NCBI GenBank assembly: GCA_027047735.1 | Contig: JALTUD010000332.1 | Span: 1-5,831, forward strand | Reading direction: 5' to 3' | DNA: 5,831 nucleotides | Source: Flavobacteriales bacterium | GTDB lineage: Bacteria > Bacteroidota > Bacteroidia > Flavobacteriales_D > Parvicellaceae | Shown here: positions 1 through 5,786 of the stretch, one piece after another | How positions within the stretch are numbered: the stretch's first letter is position 1 | Layout: each line of letters begins with the position of its first letter | Notes under the pieces: model-generated | Told to the model about the DNA's origin: nothing | The model's input: only the letters and a program-made list of their open reading frames with translations | The model's database searches: none | Made by a program: the position numbers and the translations under genes

Positions 1-2048
1 TAACAGTATCGGGTAGCTTAGACCCAACTATTACTTCGACCGGACCTTATTGTCCAACCGGAGGAATTATTAATCTTACTGCGACAGATGAAGGTGTGTG
101 GAGTGGTCCGGGTATTGTCAATACTGCAACCGGTGAATTTGACCCAAGTTTATTGAGTCCGGGTACTTATACAGTCCAAAATACAATTGGAGGTAACTGT
201 GGTGGAACGGATACACAAGATATAACCATAACGTTAAATGCCTGTGATCACGATGGCGACGGTGTTTTAGATGGAGATGATCCGGATGATGATAATGATG
301 GTATTTTGGATGTGGATGAGGATGTTAATGGAGATGGTGATTTTACCAATGACGATACAGATGGTGACGGAGTACCTGATTATTGGGATTTAGATTCGGA
401 CAACGATGGTATTGTTGATGTAATTGAAGCAGGAGGAAGTGATCCTGACGGCGATGGTGTCATTGGTTCCGGGCCAATTACCGATGCAGATAACGATGGT
501 TTGGATGATAGTGTAGATACCGACCAAGGTGGAACCCCTCTTCCTAACCCTGATTCGGATGGTGACGGTATTAATGATGTCTTAGATTTAGATGCTGACA
601 ATGACGGTATTGTTGATAATATTGAAGCTCAAACAACTTCGGGATATATACCTCCAACAGGATTGGATTCGGATAATGACGGTATTGATGACGCTTATGA
701 TATAGACAATAATGGTTCCCCTATTACTCCTATAAATTCGGATTGGGCTGATGAGGCTGATTATTTAGATAATGATACTGACAACGATGGAGATAGTGAT
801 TTATTGGAAGGTTGGGATACGGATAACGATGGTGTTGCAGATACGACACCTTCCGGAAACGATTCGGATAATGACGGTATTGATGACGCTTTCGATTCGG
901 ATGGTACAGGAACAGTAAATAATGGTGGACCTACGAATGGAGGAAATACCCCTAATACGTTCCCTAACCTTGATGATAGTTCAACTCCTGAATTAGACTG
1001 GAGAGAAGGTCAAGATCATGATGGAGATGGGGTTATGGATATCGATGATCCGGATGATGATAACGATGGAATCTTAGATGTAGATGAAGATGCAAATGGT
1101 GATGGAATCTTCGGAAATGATGATACTGATGGAGATGGCGTACCTGATTATTGGGATTTAGATTCTGATAATGATGGTATTGTTGATGTAATTGAAGGAG
1201 GTGGCGAAGACCCTGATGGAGATGGAGTGATTGGAACGGGGACGATTACCGATGTTGACGGAGATGGACTCTCTGATATTGTTGACCCGGACCAAGGAGG
1301 TACTCCACTTCCAAATCCTGACTCTGATGGAGATGGATTAATCGATTCGATTGATTTGGATTCTGATAATGACGGTATCGTAGATAACATTGAAGCACAA
1401 GCAACGGATGGCTATATTCCTCCTGTAGGAAATGATACGGACGGAGATGGCATTGATGATGCATATGATAATGACAATGGAGGAACTCCTGTTGTTCCTG
1501 TTGATACGGATTCTGATAGTACGGTTGATTATTTAGATTTAGATTCTGATAATGATTTAGATCCTGATGTATTGGAAGGTTGGGATACCGACAATAACGG
1601 TACTGCGAATATTGTACCTTCAGGAAATGATTCGGATAATGACGGTATTGATGATGCGTTCGATGTTGACGGAACAAGTTCAACCAATAACGGCGGAGCA
1701 ACTAATGGTGGACAAACGGCATATACTTTCCCTAATTTAGATGATCCAAATTCTACTGAATTAGATTGGCGAGAAATTGAAGTTATTATTCCTAATATTT
1801 TCACACCAAATGGTGATGGAATGAATGATGTGTTTATCGTTCGAGGTAATTTTAAAGAATTAACCGGTACGATTATGAACAGATGGGGAAATAAAATCTA
1901 CCTATGGAAAGGAGTTCACAATAGTTGGGACGGAAGAACTAAATCGGGTAGTGAGGCATCAGAGGGTACTTACTACTATATCTTTAAAGCAGTTGATTAT
2001 GAAGGAGTAACAACTACATATAAAGGTTCTTTTGTGCTGGAACGATAA
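1..2048 (+). CDS. Large T9SS-secreted surface protein, 3' part: Ig-like repeat, thrombospondin type-3 modules, type B sorting domain
   Basis: The gene is cut by the left window edge. The reading frame is open from base 3, so the GTG at 96 is only an internal valine codon; 681 residues are visible. Residues 1 to about 80 resemble the Ig-like repeats of Bacteroidota adhesins (WSGPGI, then FDPSLLSPGTYTV and paired cysteines). Residues 82-593 are Asp/Gly/Asn-rich thrombospondin type-3 repeats of the DxDxDGxxD kind, which bind calcium in known families, arranged as two 256-residue copies each ending in LDWRE. Residues 594-681 match the gliding motility-associated C-terminal domain (TIGR04131, CHU_C): IPNIFTPNGDGMNDVF, IMNRWGNKIY, NSWDG, EGTYYYIF. 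This domain directs type B export through the type IX secretion system. The protein is therefore inferred to be secreted or cell-surface bound, perhaps an adhesin. The ligand is unknown. No PorP/SprF-like partner follows it. Confidence 0.93.
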   Translation, partial: TVSGSLDPTITSTGPYCPTGGIINLTATDEGVWSGPGIVNTATGEFDPSLLSPGTYTVQNTIGGNCGGTDTQDITITLNACDHDGDGVLDGDDPDDDNDGILDVDEDVNGDGDFTNDDTDGDGVPDYWDLDSDNDGIVDVIEAGGSDPDGDGVIGSGPITDADNDGLDDSVDTDQGGTPLPNPDSDGDGINDVLDLDADNDGIVDNIEAQTTSGYIPPTGLDSDNDGIDDAYDIDNNGSPITPINSDWADEADYLDNDTDNDGDSDLLEGWDTDNDGVADTTPSGNDSDNDGIDDAFDSDGTGTVNNGGPTNGGNTPNTFPNLDDSSTPELDWREGQDHDGDGVMDIDDPDDDNDGILDVDEDANGDGIFGNDDTDGDGVPDYWDLDSDNDGIVDVIEGGGEDPDGDGVIGTGTITDVDGDGLSDIVDPDQGGTPLPNPDSDGDGLIDSIDLDSDNDGIVDNIEAQATDGYIPPVGNDTDGDGIDDAYDNDNGGTPVVPVDTDSDSTVDYLDLDSDNDLDPDVLEGWDTDNNGTANIVPSGNDSDNDGIDDAFDVDGTSSTNNGGATNGGQTAYTFPNLDDPNSTELDWREIEVIIPNIFTPNGDGMNDVFIVRGNFKELTGTIMNRWGNKIYLWKGVHNSWDGRTKSGSEASEGTYYYIFKAVDYEGVTTTYKGSFVLER
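246..1013 (+). repeat. Thrombospondin type-3 module, copy 1 of an in-frame tandem duplication
   Basis: This 768-base unit (256 codons) lies inside the large surface-protein gene and runs from DHDGDGV to LDWREGQ. It aligns without gaps to the next 768 bases. By hand count about 194 of 256 residues agree (roughly 76%). The unit holds many DxDxDGxxD calcium-binding motifs, and smaller internal repeats such as SDNDGI(V/D)D recur within it. Confidence 0.9.
1014..1781 (+). repeat. Thrombospondin type-3 module, copy 2 of an in-frame tandem duplication
   Basis: This second 768-base copy runs from DHDGDGV to LDWREIE and is followed directly by the sorting domain. Compared with copy 1, codons for unchanged residues often differ. 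In the shared stretch DPDDDNDGILDVDED, for example, AAT/AAC, GGT/GGA, ATT/ATC, TTG/TTA, GTG/GTA and GAG/GAA are swapped. The duplication is therefore old and kept at the protein level. The variable part is the middle (copy 1 INSDWADEAD, copy 2 VDTDSDSTVD). Confidence 0.9.
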
Positions 2049-2057
2049 CCAACATCT

Positions 2058-2110
2058 ATAACAACAAAAAAAGGGAAGGTTTTATAAATCTTCCCTTTTT
2101 TTGTTGTTAT
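2058..2110 (+). terminator. Strong intrinsic terminator after the surface-protein gene, structurally bidirectional
   Basis: Bases 2058-2078 pair perfectly with 2090-2110, a 21-bp stem. It has a GGGAAG/CTTCCC core flanked by seven A on the left and seven T on the right. A G-T pair and three further A-T pairs can extend it inward to a 3-base loop. It begins 9 bases after the TAA stop. The A-run/T-run symmetry means it could work on both strands, though both flanking genes are on the plus strand. It also contains the ATG at 2109, which argues against that codon as the start of the next gene. Confidence 0.9.
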
Positions 2111-2146
2111 GCTTAATGTTCTGAAGAAACATCTGTATATTTTTAC

Positions 2147-2154
2147 TAACTTTA
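2147..2154 (+). promoter_or_regulatory. Candidate Bacteroidota -7 promoter element for the HMG-CoA lyase gene
   Basis: TAACTTTA differs by one base from the Bacteroidota -7 consensus TAnnTTTG. It lies after the terminator and 26 bases before the ATG at 2181, a spacing close to that of the two other candidate promoters in this window. No TTG -33 element is seen at the usual distance upstream, so the call is weak. A (CA)5 tract at 2166-2175 lies in the predicted leader. Confidence 0.25.
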
Positions 2155-2180
2155 AGAACTCTATTACACACACACTTACC

Positions 2181-3041
2181 ATGATTCAAATAACAGAATG
2201 TCCTCGTGATGCAATGCAGGGAATTAAATCGTTTATTCCCACAGAGTTAAAGGTTAAATATCATAATGCTTTATTAAAAGTTGGATTCGACACAATAGAT
2301 ATTGGCAGTTTTGTATCGCCTAAAGCTATTCCACAAATGGCTGACACTAAGGAGATCTTAAAAAAAATTGACCTTTCTACAAGTCGGAGTAAACTACTTA
2401 CGATTGTAGCCAATAAAAGAGGAGCAGAAGACGCTGTCCAATTTGATGAAGTTACTTATTTAGGGTTTCCTTTTTCAATTTCCGAAACTTTTCAGCAACG
2501 AAATATCAATTCGGGAATTAATGAATCTTTAGTTCGTTTGGAACAAGTTCAAAATTTATGTATCAAGCATAATAAGCAGATGATGACTTATTTTTCCATG
2601 GCTTTTGGAAATCCGTATGGGGATGAATGGAGTGTACATATCGTCGCCCATTGGGCAGAGCGACTAATGAACGAATTTGGTATAAAAAACTTAGCTTTAT
2701 CCGATACGATAGGTGCTTCAACAAAAGAAAATATTTCTCTTTTATTTTCTAAATTGATTCCTGAGTTTCCTTCGGTTCATATTGGAGCACATTTACATAC
2801 AACACCTTCTACTTGGCATGAGAAAGTTGATGCTGCTATTCACAGCGGATGTAAACGATTTGACACTGCAATAAAAGGATATGGTGGATGTCCGATGGCA
2901 AAAGACGAATTGACCGGAAATATGGCTACCGAAAATTTGCTTTCGTATCTAAATCAACATCATATTCAACATTCTATAAATCAAGAAGCATTTGATGATG
3001 CTGTACGCATATCATCCGAAATTTTTGATTTTTACCATTGA
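2181..3041 (+). CDS. Hydroxymethylglutaryl-CoA lyase family protein
   Basis: This 286-residue TIM-barrel metallolyase of the HMG-CoA lyase group is close to the usual size of about 300. The known reaction cleaves HMG-CoA to acetyl-CoA and acetoacetate, the last step of leucine breakdown. Visible motifs are ECPRDAMQ (R9 and D10, matching the catalytic Arg-Asp), SFVSPKAIPQM (43-53), the metal-ligand pair H204-L-H206, GYGGCP with catalytic-loop C237, and TGNMATE (N247, E251). Two positions differ from the well-studied enzymes: D40 replaces a conserved Glu before SFVSP, and Thr replaces Asp after the second His. I recall related Bacteroidota proteins with these same features, so they probably mark a subgroup. 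ATG 2181 is preferred because MIQITECPRD matches the family N-terminus, and the in-frame ATG at 2109 lies in the terminator. No Shine-Dalgarno sequence is visible. The membrane-protein gene follows after 19 bases, so co-transcription is likely. Confidence 0.88.
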   Translation: MIQITECPRDAMQGIKSFIPTELKVKYHNALLKVGFDTIDIGSFVSPKAIPQMADTKEILKKIDLSTSRSKLLTIVANKRGAEDAVQFDEVTYLGFPFSISETFQQRNINSGINESLVRLEQVQNLCIKHNKQMMTYFSMAFGNPYGDEWSVHIVAHWAERLMNEFGIKNLALSDTIGASTKENISLLFSKLIPEFPSVHIGAHLHTTPSTWHEKVDAAIHSGCKRFDTAIKGYGGCPMAKDELTGNMATENLLSYLNQHHIQHSINQEAFDDAVRISSEIFDFYH

Positions 3042-3060
3042 ATTTTCATTAATAGAAGCT

Positions 3061-3480
3061 ATGCTTGAACGAATAAAATCAAACTTAATTTTCGGTACGG
3101 GAGTAACCCTGTTTATCATTTCTTTTTTTCTTCCAACTCTACGATTATCGCTTGGCGTATCACTTTTGGGGTGGGAAGTGTACCTTTTGCACCTTGGTGA
3201 AATTTTGGTCATTGATAATGGTGTAGAATACACTTATTATATTTTTACTGGATTGACCAATTTTTGGGTCATAGGCTTAATCATAGGATTTTTTTCAGCC
3301 AAAAGAAAATGGGCGTTTTACGCTCTATCGTCTTTAGCCATAGCCTCCAGTGTTCTTTGGTTAATTGCTTTTGAATATAATTCGGTGCTACAAACCGGAT
3401 ATTATGTTTGGGAAACTGGAATTATACTCATAGTTATTGGTCGATTTCTTGACTTTCCGGAAAGAGATGAGCCACTATAA
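3061..3480 (+). CDS. Small integral membrane protein, four predicted helices, function unknown
   Basis: This 139-residue hydrophobic protein matches no family I can name. Predicted membrane segments are at about residues 8-27, 58-79, 84-104 and 110-130. A short Lys/Arg N-terminus (MLERIKSN) and a basic loop (AKRKW, 80-84) suggest those parts face the cytoplasm. The loop at 28-57 (GVSLLGWEVYLLHLGEIL) is moderately hydrophobic. The tail FPERDEPL is charged. ATG 3061 is chosen because the longer frame from ATG 2992 would overlap the upstream gene by 50 bases and add a non-conserved-looking leader. The gene lies 19 bases after the HMG-CoA lyase stop, probably in the same transcript, though no functional link follows from that. 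Its stop is 9 bases from the stop of rnz on the other strand. Confidence 0.75.
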   Translation: MLERIKSNLIFGTGVTLFIISFFLPTLRLSLGVSLLGWEVYLLHLGEILVIDNGVEYTYYIFTGLTNFWVIGLIIGFFSAKRKWAFYALSSLAIASSVLWLIAFEYNSVLQTGYYVWETGIILIVIGRFLDFPERDEPL

Positions 3481-3489
3481 ATTCTTATT

Positions 3490-4410
3490 TTACCTTAAAT
3501 CAATCGAAAATTCATCTCCGTCTTCTACGGGTGTTGTATTTTTGAATATCGGTTGAGCTTGCTTTATATAATCGTCGGTAGTTTTGTATCGTGCAGAATA
3601 ATGTCCAACAAGAAGTTGATTTACTTCTGCTTTTTTTGCTATTGTGCAAGCATCAATAATAGTACTGTGAAATGTTTGTCGGGCTCTTTCTTGTTCGGCA
3701 CTTAGAAACGTAGCCTCGTGATATAATAAATCAACACCTTTAATAATTGGAATAATAGATTCTAAATAGGATGTATCCGAACAAAAAGCATACTTTCTTA
3801 CTTTGTAAGGAGGTAAGGTTAATTGATTGTTAGGAATGAGCTCACCATTTTCTTTGATGTAATCTTCACCTCTCTTCAACCGATGATACCAAGCTATGGG
3901 AATATTATTCTTCTCAACCTCGTGGATATTCAAACGTAAAGGCAATGGTTTTTCTTCGATAAGAAAACCATTGCAATACACGCGATGTTTGAGAGGTATT
4001 GTTTTGATTTTTATATAATCGTCTTCAAAAATCAACTCACTTTTATCAGAGGAAAGAGAGTGAAATTCGATATGATAAGTTAAGTAAGATTTACTTGCTC
4101 TCAATTGCATAAATATAATTTCCCCTAAAGCCTCGGGACCATATATATGCAAGTCTTTTTTTCGCCCAAGCAAAGCAAAGGTTGAAATTAAACCAACTAG
4201 CCCTAAGTAGTGGTCTCCATGCAAATGACTGATGAGAACGTGGTTTATTTTTTGAAATTTTACACCAAATTTTCTCATTTGAAGTTGCGTACCCTCCCCG
4301 CAATCAATGAGAATATGGCGTTCGTGAGCATTGACGATTTGTGCCGTTGGATTTCTCCTTACAGTTGGTGTAGCACTGCCACAACCTAATATTTTAATGT
4401 TAAAAACCAA
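3490..4410 (-). CDS. rnz: Ribonuclease Z (tRNA 3'-end endonuclease)
   Basis: This 306-residue protein of the metallo-beta-lactamase fold is the usual length for short-form RNase Z. The enzyme cuts tRNA precursors just after the discriminator base in the cytoplasm, using two zinc ions. Motifs in order are ILGCGSATPT (7-16), DCGEGTQ (36-42), the zinc signature SHLHGDH (61-67), KH (H142), CSDT (D212), HEATF (231-235), TFHST (H248) and GHYSARY (H270). These account for the full set of metal ligands seen in known RNase Z. The start is TTG at 4410: an in-frame TAA lies three codons upstream (4417-4419), and no ATG or GTG occurs before the N-terminal ILGCGSATPT strand. An exact TAnnTTTG box precedes it. 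The gene is divergent from the DUF4476 gene and converges on the membrane-protein gene. Confidence 0.95.
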   Translation of the reverse strand: MVFNIKILGCGSATPTVRRNPTAQIVNAHERHILIDCGEGTQLQMRKFGVKFQKINHVLISHLHGDHYLGLVGLISTFALLGRKKDLHIYGPEALGEIIFMQLRASKSYLTYHIEFHSLSSDKSELIFEDDYIKIKTIPLKHRVYCNGFLIEEKPLPLRLNIHEVEKNNIPIAWYHRLKRGEDYIKENGELIPNNQLTLPPYKVRKYAFCSDTSYLESIIPIIKGVDLLYHEATFLSAEQERARQTFHSTIIDACTIAKKAEVNQLLVGHYSARYKTTDDYIKQAQPIFKNTTPVEDGDEFSIDLR

Positions 4411-4441
4411 AGTGTTTTATCAGATTTGAAATAAAAGTACT

Positions 4442-4449
4442 CAAATATA
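4442..4449 (-). promoter_or_regulatory. Candidate -7 promoter element for rnz
   Basis: On the minus strand this reads TATATTTG, an exact match to the Bacteroidota -7 consensus TAnnTTTG. It lies 31 bases upstream of the TTG start codon at 4410, giving a short leader. A TTG -33 element at the expected 17-23 base spacing is not apparent, so confidence is moderate. Confidence 0.4.
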
Positions 4450-4484
4450 CAAAAGTTTATGTCCTATTTTGTTTCTTTGTGGCA

Positions 4485-4492
4485 TAATTTTA
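4485..4492 (+). promoter_or_regulatory. Candidate -7 promoter element for the DUF4476 gene
   Basis: TAATTTTA is one base off the TAnnTTTG consensus and lies 29 bases before the ATG at 4522. The nearest TTG trinucleotides upstream (4469-4471, 4477-4479) are closer than the usual -33 spacing. The 10-base palindrome TTTAGCTAAA (4489-4498) overlaps this box and could be an operator or chance. Confidence 0.25.
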
Positions 4493-4521
4493 GCTAAAGC
4501 TGATTTAAACAAAAAATAGCT

Positions 4522-5517
4522 ATGAAACATTTTATATTTACCTTACTATATATATTGCCAGCCGTATGCACTTTTGCTCAAAAAACGAGTAATATTGTCG
4601 TTTTTGCTGAAGAACCGAAACCATTTTATTTAATTGTCAACGGGATTAAGCAGAATGCTGAACCGGAAACAAATGTTAAAGTAACAGGGTTAACTTCTCC
4701 TTCGCTAAGTTTAAAAGTTGTTTTTCCGGACGGAACGCCCGATATAAGCAAAAAGGCATACTTTGAATCGATGGGAAAAGAAATGACTTTTAGAATTGTG
4801 CATACTAAGAAAGGCTATAAATTAAGATATTTTGGTGAAGTTGATTTGGCTAGTGCGACAAGTAGTGATAATCAATCTATTATTGTTTATCAAACTGTTT
4901 CACCTGCACCTGTAACGCAAACTACTGTTATTACCGAAGAAACGACTACAACTACAAGTGGTAGTGCTGTTACACCGGTTGGTACAAGTGTTACTAATGG
5001 CGAAAATGTTAATATTAATATGAATGTTGACGGTTTTGGTGTGAATGTGAACGTAAATGAATCAAATACGAATATAAATCAGAATGTTGAAGTTATTTCA
5101 TCATCTACAACGACAACTACTACAACTACTACGGGTGGTACGGTATTAACTACCGAAAATATGCCTGTTTCTGCTCCTCCTGCACAACCGGAGATTGTTT
5201 ATGTTAATGGTTACAATGGTCCTGTTGGCTGTGCTATGCCAATGCAGGATATAAGCCAATTAAAATCGGCTATTGAACAAGAGGACTTTTCGGATAATAA
5301 ACTAAATGTTGCAAAGCAGGCTGTAAAAAACAAATGCGTAACGGTTAGTCAAGTACGAGAATTAATGAAATTATTTGACTTTGAAGATAAAAAGTTGGAA
5401 TTTGCTAAATATGCTTATGACTATACCTATGATATTGGAAATTACTACTTGATAAATCAAGATTTTGATTTTAGCTCGACTAAGAAAAAATTAAATGATT
5501 TTTTAGAGTCTAAGTAA
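4522..5517 (+). CDS. Secreted DUF4476 domain protein with Thr-rich and Asn-alternating linkers
   Basis: This 331-residue protein starts with a Sec signal peptide (MKHFIFTLLYILPAVCTFAQ), probably cut after A19. C16 lacks a good lipobox (preceded by Val), so a lipoprotein is unlikely. Residues 24-110 form a strand-rich N-terminal domain (FYLIVNGIKQNAEPETNV) as in other Bacteroidota DUF4476 proteins. Residues 125-225 are low complexity: two Thr tracts (141-145 and 196-204) flank an Asn-alternating segment (162-190, VNINMNVDGFGVNVNVNE). Residues 240-328 match DUF4476: LKSAIEQEDFSDNKLNVAKQ, VSQVRELMKLFDFEDKKLEFAKYAYDY in two parts, and NYYLINQDF. The domain's function is unknown. Export to the periplasm or beyond is inferred from the signal peptide. 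No T9SS sorting domain is present. An A-rich leader (AAACAAAAAATAGCT) precedes the ATG, with no Shine-Dalgarno sequence. The gene stands alone and ends at its own terminator. Confidence 0.85.
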   Translation: MKHFIFTLLYILPAVCTFAQKTSNIVVFAEEPKPFYLIVNGIKQNAEPETNVKVTGLTSPSLSLKVVFPDGTPDISKKAYFESMGKEMTFRIVHTKKGYKLRYFGEVDLASATSSDNQSIIVYQTVSPAPVTQTTVITEETTTTTSGSAVTPVGTSVTNGENVNINMNVDGFGVNVNVNESNTNINQNVEVISSSTTTTTTTTTGGTVLTTENMPVSAPPAQPEIVYVNGYNGPVGCAMPMQDISQLKSAIEQEDFSDNKLNVAKQAVKNKCVTVSQVRELMKLFDFEDKKLEFAKYAYDYTYDIGNYYLINQDFDFSSTKKKLNDFLESK

Positions 5518-5564
5518 CTTCTGATTTTTAAGGTGAACTTTTTACATTACTTTGTATTTATTTG

Positions 5565-5596
5565 AAAAAACTCGTTTGAAAATAAACGAGTTTTTT
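5565..5596 (+). terminator. Intrinsic terminator after the DUF4476 gene
   Basis: AAAAAACTCGTTT (5565-5577) pairs perfectly with AAACGAGTTTTTT (5584-5596), a 13-bp stem around the 6-base loop GAAAAT. More T-rich sequence follows to 5607. It lies 47 bases past the stop codon. Because the stem starts with six A, it could also stop transcripts coming from the right on the minus strand. Confidence 0.85.
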
Positions 5597-5606
5597 ATTT
5601 TTTGTT

Positions 5607-5631
5607 TATAGCTTATCTAAAGTAAGCTATA
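5607..5631. terminator. Second hairpin, terminator-like or part of the right-end repeat
   Basis: TATAGCTTA (5607-5615) pairs with TAAGCTATA (5623-5631), a 9-bp stem around a 7-base loop, followed on the plus strand by five T. It could be a back-up terminator. Its ATAGC/GCTAT ends recur in the hairpin at 5771-5786, at nearly the same distance from the repeated CAyCGTCTAA sequence, so it may belong to the repeat. Confidence 0.5.
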
Positions 5632-5686
5632 TTTTTCACCGTCTAAGAATACTAAATTCCGTTTTCTTTGGACTTGCCTCAACTGC

Positions 5687-5708
5687 GTTAGGGATTGGTA
5701 TCCCTAAC
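5687..5708. repeat. Perfect 9-bp inverted repeat with 4-base loop
   Basis: GTTAGGGAT (5687-5695) pairs with ATCCCTAAC (5700-5708) around TGGT. It is GC-richer than its surroundings and has no T-run after it on either strand, so it is not a typical terminator. It lies between the two copies of the right-end module and looks like a REP-type palindrome. Confidence 0.6.
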
Positions 5709-5770
5709 ATATGTAAAATGAGCACCATAAAATGTTTTTATTTCCTTTATACTTCTTCAAAAAATATTTC

Positions 5771-5786
5771 CATAGCGGGTGCTATG
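5771..5786 (-). repeat. Short hairpin CATAGC-GGGT-GCTATG, terminator-like on the minus strand
   Basis: A 6-bp stem with a 4-base loop. On the minus strand it is followed by GAAATATTTTTTG, so it could terminate a minus-strand transcript arriving from beyond the right edge. It shares ATAGC/GCTAT with the hairpin at 5607-5631 and sits at the matching place in copy 2 of the right-end module. Confidence 0.45.

Noticed and set aside
246..1781. Closely spaced direct repeats that might suggest a CRISPR array
   Set aside because: The repeats are coding, in frame, vary in spacing, and translate to thrombospondin type-3 motifs. There are no uniform repeats and spacers and no cas genes.
380..1804. Long minus-strand open frames inside the surface-protein gene, rich in Ser/Pro or Gln/Tyr/His
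   Set aside because: They are antisense shadows of the repeated Asp-Gly-Asn codons; their biased composition follows directly from the complement of those codons.
2166..2175. (CA)5 tract in the leader of the HMG-CoA lyase gene as a phase-variation switch
   Set aside because: Five dinucleotide units are too few to be notably slippage-prone, and the tract is outside the coding frame and after the candidate -7 box.
2109..2180. Upstream ATG (2109) as start of the HMG-CoA lyase gene, adding 24 residues
   Set aside because: The codon lies in the terminator stem, the added residues resemble no family N-terminus, and a candidate promoter box lies between it and ATG 2181.
1997..2182. Minus-strand frame over the end of the surface-protein gene and the terminator
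   Set aside because: It crosses the sorting domain and the hairpin, has no recognisable motif, and ends in sequence explained by other features.
2992..3060. Upstream ATG (2992) as start of the small membrane protein
   Set aside because: It would overlap the lyase gene by 50 bases out of frame. The added 23 residues are a shadow translation of that gene, and ATG 3061 gives a normal basic N-terminus before helix 1.
3464..3518. Inverted repeat GAGATGA (3464-3470) / TCATCTC (3512-3518) across the convergent stops as a shared terminator
   Set aside because: Only 7 pairs with a 41-base loop and no T-run; both arms lie in coding sequence, so chance is likely.
4567..4578. Cysteine 16 of the DUF4476 protein as a lipoprotein anchor
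   Set aside because: The residues before it (PAV) do not make a good lipobox; a signal peptidase I site after CTFA fits better.
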